Source of the DNA: Alitta virens
Lineage: Eukaryota; Annelida; Polychaeta; Phyllodocida; Nereididae
Length of the DNA stretch: 64,000 nt
Assembly (NCBI GenBank): GCA_932294295.1
Contig: OW028580.1
Span: forward strand, 5,742,874 to 5,806,873
Direction: 5' to 3'
Shown here: piece by piece, positions 46,391-58,290 of the stretch
Position numbering within the stretch: the stretch's first letter is position 1
Layout of the letters: every line of letters begins with the position of its first letter
Program-made: the position numbers and the translations under genes
Notes under the pieces: generated by a model
What the model was told of the DNA's origin: nothing
The model's database searches: none
Seen by the model: only the letters and a program-made list of their open reading frames with translations

Positions 46391-46984
46391 TTCTATTCTA
46401 TCCTATCCTATCCTATCCTATCCTATTCTATTCTATTATATTATATTCTCCATTATATTCTTCATCAAAAAGCAATTACTCCTGCTTCTTGCTTTTCAAG
46501 AGCCCCATTTCAATGCTCAAGTACCTTTAATATAAGCCCTTTAAGCCACCTATATATTTTACCATTCCCTTTTCTAGTGTCTCTACCCAGATCTAAATTC
46601 TGCAGTTCCTGAATTCGCACTGAACATAGTAAGCAAAACTGCATAGCCAGAGTGTCACAGTATAGCTGCCACAGTTGTAATACATCAGTGACTCCGAAGC
46701 GATGCAATCAATTTTACAAACACATTTTTTATTTTTTGTGTGTGTGTGTTTTGCTGTGCTCAGCCAAAGCATTGTGTTTTGCGGAGCCCAGAGAGAGCTT
46801 CGGGGCAATTTCGGGGCAATTGCCATTTCTGTGGTGACACTATGGCCCGCAGGAGCTTTCTGTGCCACAGTGAACAGCTTTCACTTAAATGTATAAGTGC
46901 AGTAAGAGCAAATGAAATTGTGTGTGGTATATCTTAGTATTGGGAAGGCAATGGTCTCAATTGTATAATACAGTAAAAACCCCA

Positions 46985-47160
46985 GCTGGATGTCAATTGC
47001 ATGAGACGTTTAATTGGATCCTTGTAATCGGTGATGCTGAGGCAAGTAAAAGACCCCACTCATGGGGTAAATGTATCAATTGGTCAGGACTGTAAGCCTT
47101 ATCAACTCATCATTACATATCTGTAGCTGGTCATATTAGCTGACTAAGCTTGAGAGCAGT
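46985..47160 (+). repeat. SINE-2 copy
   Basis: agctggatgtcaattgcatg, then gcaagtaaaagaccccact, aggactgtaagccttatcaa and gctgactaagcttgaga. The mirrored copy at 34000-34105 is truncated. Confidence 0.75.
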
Positions 47161-47174
47161 AAGTATTGAGATAT

Positions 47175-47340
47175 TGAACACCACCTCACCATTAAGACCA
47201 CCTCACCATTAAGACCACCATGTTTAGATTAGATTTTATGCTTGCCATTGTATTTTACCTCTATTAGCCACCTCACCATTAAAACCAGTAAAATCTGCAC
47301 CCCCACCGATGGTGATCTTAACAGTGAGATTTTACTGCAT
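47175..47340. repeat. ttaagaccacctcacca motif cluster
   Basis: accacctcaccattaagacc occurs twice in tandem, with related words to 47335. Mirror of 33820-33980. Confidence 0.7.
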
Positions 47341-47402
47341 CTGTATTTTTTTTATTCGTCTGCAGACCACCTCAATGACCTCATTAATAAAACCGCTTAA
47401 AA

Positions 47403-47945
47403 AGCTGCATTGCCCGACGGTTTTTGTACCAACAAAAAAGCTATCCAAATGAAAGAAAATGCTTCTTACTGATGAATTTGGTAACTGAAACTGTCTAGAG
47501 TGTACTAAATTTGAAATTATTGCCATAATTGATCAACTTTGTTTACATTTCAGCTAATTATTGATTGCAACGTGATGGAGGGCGTCGCCGATTCGCGATT
47601 CCAGTCATTTTATGAAAAATTGAGGTCAGAGTTGTTTCAATTGATGCAAAAAGCGAAACACCTACACCTTTTTTTCCATAATAGACTTGGCATTTTGAAA
47701 ATCGGACGAAAATTGAAGGCACAGAATAATGAAATACATTACGAACCGACGACGCTAATGACGTTCGTTTATGCCTTGTTTTCATTTCATTGGCCATAAA
47801 AGCACTTGCTATGTTAATAAATTGGCAATTTTTGATGGCATGAAAAATTTACTGATAGGGTATGTTTATTAATCAGTTTTTTTAGAAGATTATGAAATGA
47901 TTGCAACCAATTTTGGTCACTGTCATATTGAGTGACAATGCAGCT
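47403..47945 (-). mobile_element. MITE-like element M1, intact copy
   Basis: Both ends are preserved here: gctgcattgcccgac on the left and tgagtgacaatgcagc on the right, giving a short inverted repeat. This defines the family, of which 1631-2215 and 33271-33745 are truncated members. Confidence 0.75.
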
Positions 47946-48097
47946 TGAAGCTCAAATTCAAAAATGTATTATTATCATAAGACGGATCTTCATAGCTGGA
48001 TTAGGCCATGAAAAGTCTGTAAGGATAGAGGCCCTAACATATGGAATCATTCAGATGACTTCATAGATCACCTGTGCTGTATCCAAACCTTTAAAAT

Positions 48098-48205
48098 GAA
48101 AATATATCAAGGAAAATGTGAATCAATATATCAAGGAAAATGTGAATTAATATATCAAGGAAAATGTGAATCAATATATCAAGGAAAATGTGAATCAGTA
48201 CCACC
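48098..48205. repeat. 24-bp tandem repeat, 4 copies, arm B' only
   Basis: Units of tatatcaaggaaaatgtgaa plus four bases. The mirrored site near 33200 has a single unit, so the expansion followed the duplication. Confidence 0.92.
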
Positions 48206-48289
48206 ATGTTTTGGACCCGATTTCATTCTTGCTTTTACCACCTTTGCTTTGATAGCCAATTATGTATACTTTTTGGAAACAAATCTCAT

Positions 48290-48600
48290 AGTCTTGGAAT
48301 CTGAACTTCTATTCAGATGGTGCAGTGACTGCCTTAACCAGTTGGAGTCCTGGATTCACATGACATCTATGGGAGGGTTTCTAAGTCTGTAAGACAGTTA
48401 AACACTTATGATTAGTGACATCTGCACAAATTAAAGTAAGCCAGTATTATTTTACAGATGAATTCATAGACTTAGAAACTATACTCCAGAGGGCGTCATG
48501 TGAACCCAGAACTTCCATTGGCTAAGACAATCTATCAGCCAATCTGGGTCTTGGATTTAGTTCCAAGACTATGAGTTCTGTTATATAAACAATGTTTTAG
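48290..48600. mobile_element. Hairpin repeat M2, mirror of 32815-33130
   Basis: It contains gccttaaccagttggagtcc and ttccattggctaagac halves in inverted arrangement. Confidence 0.65.
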
Positions 48601-49861
48601 CCAATGAAATACTTGTATGGCCAGACATCAATCTTTGTCAGGTAGCAGTCTTCATACTGGCCTTTATAAGTATTTGATATGACATATCTTTGGTATTTGT
48701 AACAGGGTGTATCACAAGGACTCCATAGCGTACCACCAGACAGTAGACGGAGGCTGTTAGTACTATCTTTTACAACTAATTGCTATTCTATATGACAGTC
48801 AAGCTATAGCTCTGTGTGTATATGTCTCCCCCAGGCCAGTTCAGTGACTGGTGCCTTAAGTGCCTTAAGGTGACGCTGTTACATGCTTTTTGTCACTGTA
48901 AACTGAGACATATATTTAATGGTGCACTTAGCTTTGTAAGCATTTGTACTGGGCACTGTATCAGTATACACACATATTGATGTTTCAAAATTATGACAAT
49001 CATTTGCAGCAAATATGCAGTTTAAGATGACCAGCCAGACCAATATTGCTGTGAAATTTACTGGGTATTATGAATTGGTAAGGTGGTGTTATATGGATCT
49101 GGAGGATATTAATTAGTGTAAGATGTAATTGTCTTAATGGTGAGGTGATCTTTAAGGTGGATTACACTGTACAATGACGTTGATCATCGTAGGTGAATTT
49201 GTAACTCTGTTATATTATTCTTATTTTTACTGTTTCTATGTATTTGTTTCTCAAATATTGTTTTGTACACCGTATCAATAAGTTTTATAAATGAATATGA
49301 ATAAAATCGTAACCAACTCATCATGACGTCTGCCTATAGTAGCTGCTCATATATATGCTGACTAAGCTTCAGACTTCTAGAATTGAGACATACAGCACCA
49401 AGGAACCTGTCCAATAAGACCTTGGTGCACAATTTTCTCTTCTTAATGGCAGTTGGGTCCAATGATTTGTAGTTTTAATTTGAGGTGGCTCTTATTAATG
49501 AGGTGGTCTTACAGTGTACTCCCATATCATAAATTTGTTCATAATTGTGTAGTCATAAATAATTTTATGAAAGAATAGGATAGCCTAAGAATAGAATAGA
49601 ATGTATTAAAATAGAATAGAATATACTACTCTGTGTATCTGTAAAACATATAAACAATATATCAGCAATTGTACTGCTATATAGTAAAACCTCTATGGAA
49701 TACACTCCCCTACTGTATATCGGTATTGTTCCAATTGAGAATTGAGCGGATGGGATAAAACTGAACTATTCTATGGGAATGTGAGACAAATAAAATTGTG
49801 TCTGTGCTTGGAGCAGATACGTCATTTTGGATGCTGTGAATCCATTCAAAGATGTTATCTT

Positions 49862-50148
49862 GAAAATATTGTAGTACTTTGCAATGTGTTATGACACATA
49901 CTCGTGTTGTATTGTTTTGTTTTTGTTTTTTTTTCAATTTTTGCTACTTTATTAATAATAAATTCTAAATGTTAAATATAATAGGGGATACATCCACCCT
50001 TGGGTAATGGTATTTTGTAAATACTCGGATGTATCCCCTTCCAACACATTATATATTTTTTTATATCACATGCTATTTGTCACATATACTTGTAATTAAT
50101 GTACTTAAGTGTTGGTAAATAATAAAATGTCTAAAATGTCTAAATGTC
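49862..50148 (+). mobile_element. 0.29-kb retroposon insertion in arm B'
   Basis: Arm B reads straight through this site (near 31410; complement gatgttatctttttaggg). In B' the insert is bordered by tatctt on both sides, a probable 6-bp target duplication. Its right end carries aataaaatgtctaaaatg followed by taaatgtc, which looks like a polyadenylation signal plus short-repeat tail. A 13-bp inverted pair (ggggatacatcc / ggatgtatcccc) lies at 49984-50040. No coding capacity. Confidence 0.65.
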
Positions 50149-50734
50149 TATCTTTTTAGGGATAGTACAAACTCTCCTTTTAAGATATCTGAGTAAGTGG
50201 TCTTGATAGTGAGTGGTCTTATTAGTGAAGTGAGCATTAATTAGTTGCTCCTGCAGTACAGTAAAACCCCAACACAAGAGATAATCCAATATGCCGACCA
50301 TTCTTAATTTAGTAGCTGGGTGGTGTAACAAGAATATTATTTTTCAAAAAACGAATAGATACCTGGTGTTGTGTGTAGAAATCCAGCACTAGGCCTATGT
50401 ACAATGTAAACACTTTAATACAGTATGATGGCTACTGCCTCACTGAGACCAGTGTTTGTGCCTTGTATACTCCCTTTACTCAGAATTTTAAACATTTATT
50501 TATCTATTGTATAAATATAAATTTTACACATTTTCCTGAACAATTCAGTCTTTATTTGACTAAAATCGGACCAGTACTATGCCATAGCATAGGCAACCCC
50601 TTCCCTGCTGCTGCGTTGACCTATATATTGTCAAAATTCAGAGCTTCGTTCGCTTAATTATACCTGGTCTGTCATAGAACATAGTATGATAGTTCTATAC
50701 TTGATAAAGGCCTAGGCCCAGGTATAAAAAATGG

Positions 50735-51030
50735 TTCAAAGGTTAAGGCATCCCCCAATTCCACATTAGCCAGTTCAGCTGAAGGTCCTGGGTTTGATCC
50801 CTGGTCCGGGCACTCTTCATGAGCTACATCCCAGCTAAGCTGGATATTGATCGCATGAGATGTGAAATTGGAGGTGCCTTGTACTCGGTGTTTATGCTGA
50901 GGCAAGTAAAAGACGCCATCCATGGAATGAATGTGTAACACGATTTGGGATTCAGGCCTTGTCATCTCATCATTAAGTCTGCACCTGGCAGCTGGTTATA
51001 TTATATAAAGCTGACTAAGCTTTAAAAAAA
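50735..51030 (+). repeat. SINE-2, best full-length copy
   Basis: An A-box-like aaaggttaaggcatc and a B-box-like tgggtttgatccctgg lie at tRNA-like spacing. The body has gagctacatcccagc, ccttgtactcggtg, gcaagtaaaagacgcc and catctcatcattaagtc, and it ends agctgactaagctttaaa. The family is tRNA-derived by promoter structure. Confidence 0.85.
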
Positions 51031-51994
51031 GTGTTGAGATTTTGCAGCTCTGTCAAAAAAAAATCATGCAGTTTAATTCTACTTTTAGCTGCGGAATTTG
51101 TCAGAATCGCTATAAGTTCCACTATTTTGCTCTGGTGTGAAATATGATTTAAATAACGTCAAATGACATGAAACAACAGGCAGTCATGCAAAATGAGAGC
51201 TCTATAATTGATCGCTGCTACAGTATTGTCTGATAGTGGAAGCTCTGTTTGCTGAGTGGTGAGTCAACCAATAGATCAGGATTGTTGCTGTTCAAATAGT
51301 ATTCAAGAGAAATGAGTACACACTACAATTATAAAGTCATCCATTGCACAATATCATTTTGTTAGTAATTTTTTAATATTTTGGCATTGAGGTTCCATTT
51401 TGTCATTAAATCAGCTTTTAGTAGTGTTCATTTCAGCTGCATAAGAACATTTGCCTGAAACTGAATATTGTTAGATACACTATAATAATATTTACTTCAG
51501 TTTGTCTTAGGAAATGTTGCGCCACAGGGTGTCACCATGTGCCTTGTATTTTTCATGACCCACATCTCTTCATATAGGATGTACATGGCTCATCATTAGT
51601 CATCATACATATAGGCTATATTTGCACAACATTTGACCTTGGTGCGTAATCTTCTCAGTGCTAATGCAGCTGTAAGCTTATGAGACTTGTTATTACAATA
51701 TTTTGATTTATTTTGTGCAAAATAAATATCTAACTCCCGAGTGTGAAGTTTGATTCGGCTTCATAAATGTATCTATATGGCTAATAAACAAATAAGTAAG
51801 TAATTTATTTCTGACCGAGTACATACGTTCAGGGAACTTCCATACATTAACAAAGCACACAAGCATTCACATGGAAAATAACAACAAATTTATCATAAAA
51901 CAAACGCATCTGTCAGAGGTGCACAAGAAAATAATAAAGTTGATATTAATAAGTGCACCTACCATCGCATTCAATTTAGCTTGTCTTAATGGGG

Positions 51995-52175
51995 TGGAGT
52001 GGGGGCCTAGCTCAGTGGTAGCGCGCTGGGCTACCAACCGCTGGGTCCCGGGTTTAATTCCCAGATGGCTGTTTCATCCTTCATCTCATTGCCATGGTCC
52101 CTACCTGCCCTAATTAGCCCATAAGCAGATAAGGTGCAGAAATACAGGACGTAAAGCCCTAATCCACCACCACTT
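51995..52175 (+). repeat. SINE-1 tRNA-derived SINE (mirror of 29285-29457)
   Basis: The head ggcctagctcagtggtagcg and the B box gggtcccgggtttaattccc are followed by gatggctgtttcatcctt and caggacgtaaagcccta. It ends in a cacca-rich tail next to ttaatggggtaagg. Confidence 0.88.
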
Positions 52176-53212
52176 AATGGGGTAAGGTGGTCTGATCTAT
52201 GATGTGAATTAAAATGTCAAGAATACAGTATAGTGCAAAATAGGTGGTCTTAATAGTGAAGTGGTCTTGAAGCCAGGATGTTACTCTCAATAAGTTCTAT
52301 GAGTGTGGTATACTGCAATGAGGTTCTATATTTGGAGGCTTATTTTTAAACACCATGTCGTGATAAATTCTCTTTTATTGTGATATCTCATGTTGGAATG
52401 ATTGAGTAAAATTGAGTCAGACACCATTTCCTAGTGTATTTTGTTGAAAGGCTATTTTGAGCAGAATTGCTGATTTAGTAAAAATTAAGAAATCAATAAA
52501 TAGCCACGAGTGATTTCTACATTTTTCAACATCCAAATAATAACAAATTTCACATTCTGTTCTTTTATTTCACATTCTGTTCTTTTATGCCAATGTAATG
52601 ATCATATGGTTTTTAAATGCAGATTAATGGGTTTTTAATTTAACTGTTAATGCATCCATGGAGACAGGAGTAGAAGGGTAGAAACCTGGCATGTTCAAAG
52701 GTTCAGTCAGTGTCTCAGATTTGTTCTTAAAAACCTGTGAAATGTAACAACTAAATGTCTAATGACCACTAATGACCTCATAAATGACCCTCATATACCC
52801 CATTTTGACTCTAAATTGTGTTATTCTACCCTCTTGTTGCAATAGTCTAACTAAGTTTTTATTCTTTAAAATATAGAAAAGATGGGATTTTAAACTTGCT
52901 TGATGTATATAGTGTATACATATACTGTAATTTAGATAAATTACCAAATGTAAACTTACTTTTTTTTCCTTTCTTTTTAGTTCTACTGATATTTATGTAG
53001 GAAGTGACCGGCATTAAGATGCCACATTTATCACACATAGAGGGGCATCAGTTTTCTTTAAAAACAACAAATTTCTCACGAGTTCGCACTAACCACTCAT
53101 ATTTTGTTTAAATACTTGATATGTTATCTTTTAAATACCCAAAGGACACTTTCGCCAAAGCCATCCCACTTGAGTTATGAGAGTGTTAAGAACAAGCATT
53201 TTAATCCATTTA

Positions 53213-54072
53213 AATGCAACTTTTTATTTAAATTTGTGTGTAATTGGCTTAGAATTGTCATATTTTTATGGAAAAAAAATTAAAATGATGTCCAAATTGA
53301 GAGGGATTTCAATGAATTCTAGAGATTGTGATAGAGACAGTTGTTTTGGCAATTTAAGTGCTTAGTCCCTGCAGGTAATTCTGTGTAACGGGCTGTATAC
53401 AGTGTATATTCCCCAGAGAGTTGAGATAGGTGCAGGCTTGAACCGGTCTGCCAAGGGCGTAATTCTAAAGTTGGTTGAGACTGCTTGGGCAGTGATAACT
53501 CAGACCATAGACTCCATGAACATGTTTATTATGTAGGTATAGTACATGCAGCTTACCATATGTCTTTAAAACTCCACCAAGTCTACCGGGCGGAGGCCTA
53601 GCTCAGAGGTAGCACTCTGGGCTTCCAACCGCTGGGTCCCGGGTTCGATTCCCGGTCGAGCCTAAGTTGGATGGCTGTTTCATCCTTCATCTCATTACCC
53701 TGGTCTCTGCCTGTCCTAATTAGTCCAATTGGTGCAGAAATACAGGACGTAAAGCCCTAATCACCCACCCACCCACCACCAAGTCTACCTCTGGTTGGCC
53801 TGTTTATCTAAATTTTCTGGTCTTAATGATGAGGTGGTCTTAAGTGATAAAACTTAATAGCGAGGTAGCATTTGGGTCTGAAACTTTTTTTTTGTAATTA
53901 TAAAATCTTCAGGCGAAATATAACAAAACAAGTTGCTACTTGATATTGACTTCAAGATCAATTGACAGAATAGCATGTCGTTTTTAAATCAAGCTCCAAT
54001 GTGAAATGCCATTGTTTTGTGTAGAAGGCCATTTTGTAGCAGCAATGCTTTGTGACTGGACACCCTAACAGC
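53213..54072. other. Arm-B'-specific 0.86-kb segment carrying a SINE-1
   Basis: Arm B passes directly from the attaaaatgcttgttctta side to the aactattatgggaac side near 28265. The extra DNA here contains SINE-1 (53582-53768) and a ttaatgatgaggtggtct motif at 53825. No terminal repeats were recognised, so deletion from B is also possible. Confidence 0.55.
53582..53768 (+). repeat. SINE-1 tRNA-derived SINE, independent copy
   Basis: The cleanest tRNA-like head in the window: ggcctagctcagaggtagca then gggtcccgggttcgattccc, followed by ggtcgagcc. The body includes gatggctgtttcatcctt and the tail cacccacccaccacc. The B box gggttcgattccc is canonical. Confidence 0.9.
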
Positions 54073-55035
54073 CCATAATAGTTCCAATAGTAGTTCTCAC
54101 GATAGTTCCCATGATGCTTCAAGACCTTGATGGTCTATTTAACTGCCAGTAAAGTTTCCTTGGATGGGAAATCAAATGACATTGTGAACGTTTGCAAAAG
54201 TAGAATGTTTCGCTATTTTTTTTTTTTAATATGTTTATTCACACACATGCACTGTAAGATACAATTCATGGTGTATAGTAAAAAAATATTGGTAATCAAA
54301 ATATATTGTAAACGTTATAAAACTTTAAAAACATAACATAAGTAATAAATAAAAATGCTGGCTTTATGCTGTACATCTCTTACTAGTGAACCCATCTACT
54401 GTGGCTGCATCTGTGCGAACTATATTTAACAGTTCAATAATCTGTCCTTGGGAACAATGCGTTAAATGGTTGAATGTCAGTTGTTAGGCAATACTGCATC
54501 CAATACCTTTTGAGATCAGTGTCAAATTTGAATAAATTATACTGTTTACATCTAACAGTGTTTTTAAATAAATAAATTATGAATGGTTAAGGAAAGGAGG
54601 TCTACTTCTTACATGAAATATCCTTGTCAATCTGAAGTCTTATAGTTTTTAAAAGGAAGGTTGTATACTCTACCAAGATTGGGAACGTTCAACTGCTCTA
54701 CAACACAGCATCGAGAGTGAAGTGTCTCCTCTAAGATTCGCGACTATTAAAAAAAATAGAGGCCTTCTCCTGATCAACAGATTATTCCCATGCAACCGGA
54801 TTTGAGAGTGTTACCTGCTAATTATTGTAGTTGTGTCTTTCAATGTTTAAATGACAACATCAATTTTGTCAGCATGCAAAGGCACTTGTGATGCACGAAG
54901 CAACACAAATGAGTGAAGGATTTTACCCAGAAGATTTTAGAGCTCTCAAGGTGTCCTAAAGACTTTCATGATCCACTTAGAGGCTTCAGAGTTTTCCATC
55001 AGGCTTCGATTGAGCAGATTGAATTTCACAAGCAA

Positions 55036-55440
55036 TTATTCTTCTCTGCCTCCCTTAGAGCAATGTGATGCAACAAGTTTGTCTTTGCTGCCAAGTCTCA
55101 AGAGTCGTGTGTGAATTTTAATGTTGCAAGTGTCAGAGTAGATTAGTAGCTGTCTAACCCAATTCAAAAATTTATCAAAATTAAAGGCCATAGAAATGGA
55201 AAACATTAGAGCTTTCTCTAATGCTAATATATTCAAGAGATATCATGTCTTTAAAAAAGTAATTTCCAGTTAGCAAATCGGTGCAGAATTCCAAAAGCAA
55301 TTATTCTTTTCCGCTTTCCTTAGAGCTATGTGGCGCAAAAGGTTTGTCTTTTCTGTCAAGTCTCAACAATCGTGTTGGCATTCTAATGTCGGAAAAAGTG
55401 TCAGATGGTGTTAAAGCAATTACTTGATAGTGTAACTTTG
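55036..55440 (-). pseudogene. Tandemly duplicated coding-like unit (mirror of 26806-27225)
   Basis: The 66-codon minus-strand frame 55036-55236 encodes exactly the same peptide as 27020-27220 despite silent DNA differences. The upstream unit (LLRLDRK-type) also survives. Function unknown. Confidence 0.4.
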
Positions 55441-56379
55441 ACATCAACAACTAACGGTGAGGTCATTAAATGTAAGTTGATAGAATAAAGGCTTTTCAGT
55501 ACTGTCATCTCTAACTCAAAGCAGGTCAAACGTTCAATGAAAAAGAGTGTATCCTTTTTGTTATAAATAGCCAGATTTTTAAATTTATGTGGTGGCCCAT
55601 CATGCCAATCGCTATCAATAAGATAATAAAGTTCAGTTATTGTATCATATGTTTATGTTTTTTACAAAAAGCGGTAAATTAGATTCAAGAAGAACGTTTA
55701 TCCCTTGTAGAAATCTACGCAGTACCTAAATTTTCATATTTTTGTTATCACATGAATATAAAACAAAGTTTGTCTAATTAAGCCATGACTGACACAAAGG
55801 CTTGTAACTACCATAGCTGTTATCGGAATTGCTAGTACATTGCATCATGCAAGGGGGTGATTCCCTTTTATGGGTCATTCCCTTTTATGGGTCATTCCCT
55901 TTAATGGCATTATCGCCACATAAGTTGAGAGGAAACTTCGAAAGGTTTCCATGTATACTGTACTTTATAATGGCTTTAACTACAGCCTATTGCAAGCATT
56001 GTAGGATAACTTTGTTTTGACCTTGGTAACAAAAGGTTGCTGTCATCATTCAATGTTTTTTTTTTCATGTCTAACAAACCATTTAAACAAATTTTAATAA
56101 TGTACTAGACAATACAGTGCATGATCTCATAAAGGGTCATAAATTATCATTTTATTTATCTTTGATGTCAAAGGATTGTGGTCTATTTTGCATCTTGCAA
56201 TGGAAAAAAGACTTTGTGGTATATATAGTGGTTAATGCTCTGGCTATTCTTAGGCCTGGTGCAAAAATAATGAAGCCTAAAGAGGCTTTCACACTGTCAC
56301 ATATAAGACCTACATATGACGTGGATGGCAAAAATGGAGAATTAGTGCTAACTTGTGGGTCTGTTAATCACGTATAAAT

Positions 56380-56610
56380 GCTTTCCACGTGCGTACCTAA
56401 GGGAGTCTTATATCACTTGGCAGATATCTGTCGACCACTCGCCGCACATCCTTCAAATGCTCGCCGAACTTCCGTCGCCAAGCAAACATGAGGCATATGT
56501 GAGGCATATGTTAGGCACTCGTAGGCACTCATATAATGCCCGTGCGAGTGGTTCAAGGATGGACAAGGATTGGCATGGAAGATGACAGGCGGGCGAAGAA
56601 CTATTTTCAT
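56380..56610. repeat. CACTCG/CGAGTG-rich segment, short version
   Basis: Mirror of 25668-25893, with gaccactcgccgcacat, gaggcatatgtgaggcata and ggcactcgtaggcactc. It lacks the 340 bp present at 25330-25667. Confidence 0.7.
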
Positions 56611-57578
56611 TGTGACTTGTCTCGAGCATTATATTTTGCCATTTTCTTAATTCAATCTTTAATAACAAGCTTTAGCCTTCCTACTGACCAACATTTTGGT
56701 ATTGGTATTATTGTAAATACCATTATTTCATAATTTCTATAGTTTTCTACTGGATGAAGTTTATGGATCATTTTTTTTATAAATTAGCAAAATTCTACAT
56801 CCATTCAATAATGTTCCAGACATAAAGCCCTTAAATTCATAACATTATTGCTCGAATTAGGTGAATGGCATAAGTGCATGAGTGGTTTATTCATTTAATT
56901 GTATTATTCTTAGAAATCAGTGTTAGAATTTTGGGCATAACGCTTAGTACACAAATTTCCTCTTATTATTGGGCTATCACTACACTGGATACATGAGGAA
57001 CTTTGACAAAATTCTGAAACTATATTGAGAACATATATATATATAGAATTTTATTGACCTCAGAGCATCAAAGAGATACATGTGTCATAAAAAATAAAAT
57101 ACAAGGATAAAAAAATTAAAATATACATATCTATAATGATTAAGTAAAATAAAAGAACAATCTACATGAACATAATTTAGTTACATATTAAAAGCATCTT
57201 TTGATAATTATGTACAACTATAAGCATATGAAAAAAACAAGGCACCATCAGGGTAATTAGCAGAAATATATGCACCATAGAAGATTAATACTGAATACAA
57301 ATAAGCAGCAGGAGTGGGTATTTACATATGTACAGATTTTATATTGTCTATTTAGGAACTATATATAATAATAATAATAGTAAAAATAATTATATGTACA
57401 AATCCTTATTTGGAGCAGCAATAAATTAAATAAACAAGCCTATCAACATCCAAATATATTTACAAACAAACAATCAAGCATGCACCATGAAACCACAAAT
57501 AAAACCATGTGAGTCCGCATGTCCAGTGCCTACAGCTACCCATGACCATGTGGTGAACTTTATGAATGAAAATGTACA

Positions 57579-57806
57579 TTAAATGATATTATCAGTTTTT
57601 AGGACTATGTTTAAAAATTTACCTAATGCATAAATCATTTCTGAGTTTTTATTAATCATTATTTTTAAGAGTTGTTCTTTGGGGTGAAAGATAGTGAAGT
57701 CTTCAATATGTTTATAAGCTACTTGGTAGAGATCCATTCTAGCTGTTTCCCAATTTCTACAAATTATCAAACAATGAAACTCATCTTCAGTGTCATTTGT
57801 GTCGCA
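57579..57806 (-). pseudogene. LINE ORF2 C-terminal Cys/His cluster, third frame
   Basis: After the second slip the frame reads CDTNDTEDEFHCLIIC, which together with the preceding ICKK gives a Cys/His cluster of the kind ending many non-LTR ORF2 proteins. It continues as RNWETARMDLYQ and ends at 57579. The 3' UTR occupies about 540 bp from there to 57040. Confidence 0.65.
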
Positions 57807-58290
57807 TTTTCTTACAAATGCGCTCTTCAGCTACTACATAAGGTCTCTTGTGTCTTCCTAATTCTATATGGAGATTATGAGAACTCAGTCTAAATCTGGC
57901 TATACTACGATACAGATACTTAGGTAGGTTGTAATTTAAATAAGATTCTAGACATAGTTCCTTTTTGAAGAGTTTGTAAGTTCTAAGCTTAGGATTTTTT
58001 ACATTGTCATTAATATCCATTAACATCTTGCTTTGTGCCTGTTCATACAACTTAGTGATAATTGAAGCTGGGATTTCATCATCATTAATATTTAAGCTAT
58101 CTGTAACCTGATGTCTCCTAGTTAGCCAGCATGGCTGGTTGTTGCGATAAAGGGATACTTGAACGTCATAGCATTTGCGTAATAATAAGGGACAATTTTC
58201 AGATTTTAGCCTATTCCAGTATTTAATAGCAGAAGCTTGCTGTCTATATATCAATGGGAATCTGCCCATATCTGCTAGTAAAGCAACAGA
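57804..58290 (-). pseudogene. LINE ORF2, thumb/C-terminal part, shifted frame
   Basis: Continues the reverse-transcriptase frame after the slip, beginning with ALLADMGRFPLIYR, a conserved post-RT segment of this type of LINE. It runs through a basic, tyrosine-rich region to HIELGRHKRPYVVAEERICKK, where a second slip occurs at about 57803. Confidence 0.75.

Noticed and set aside
53582..53655. A functional tRNA gene
   Set aside because: A and B boxes are good, but the acceptor stem is not convincing and the head is fused to a repeated body found at other loci, which is the structure of a SINE.
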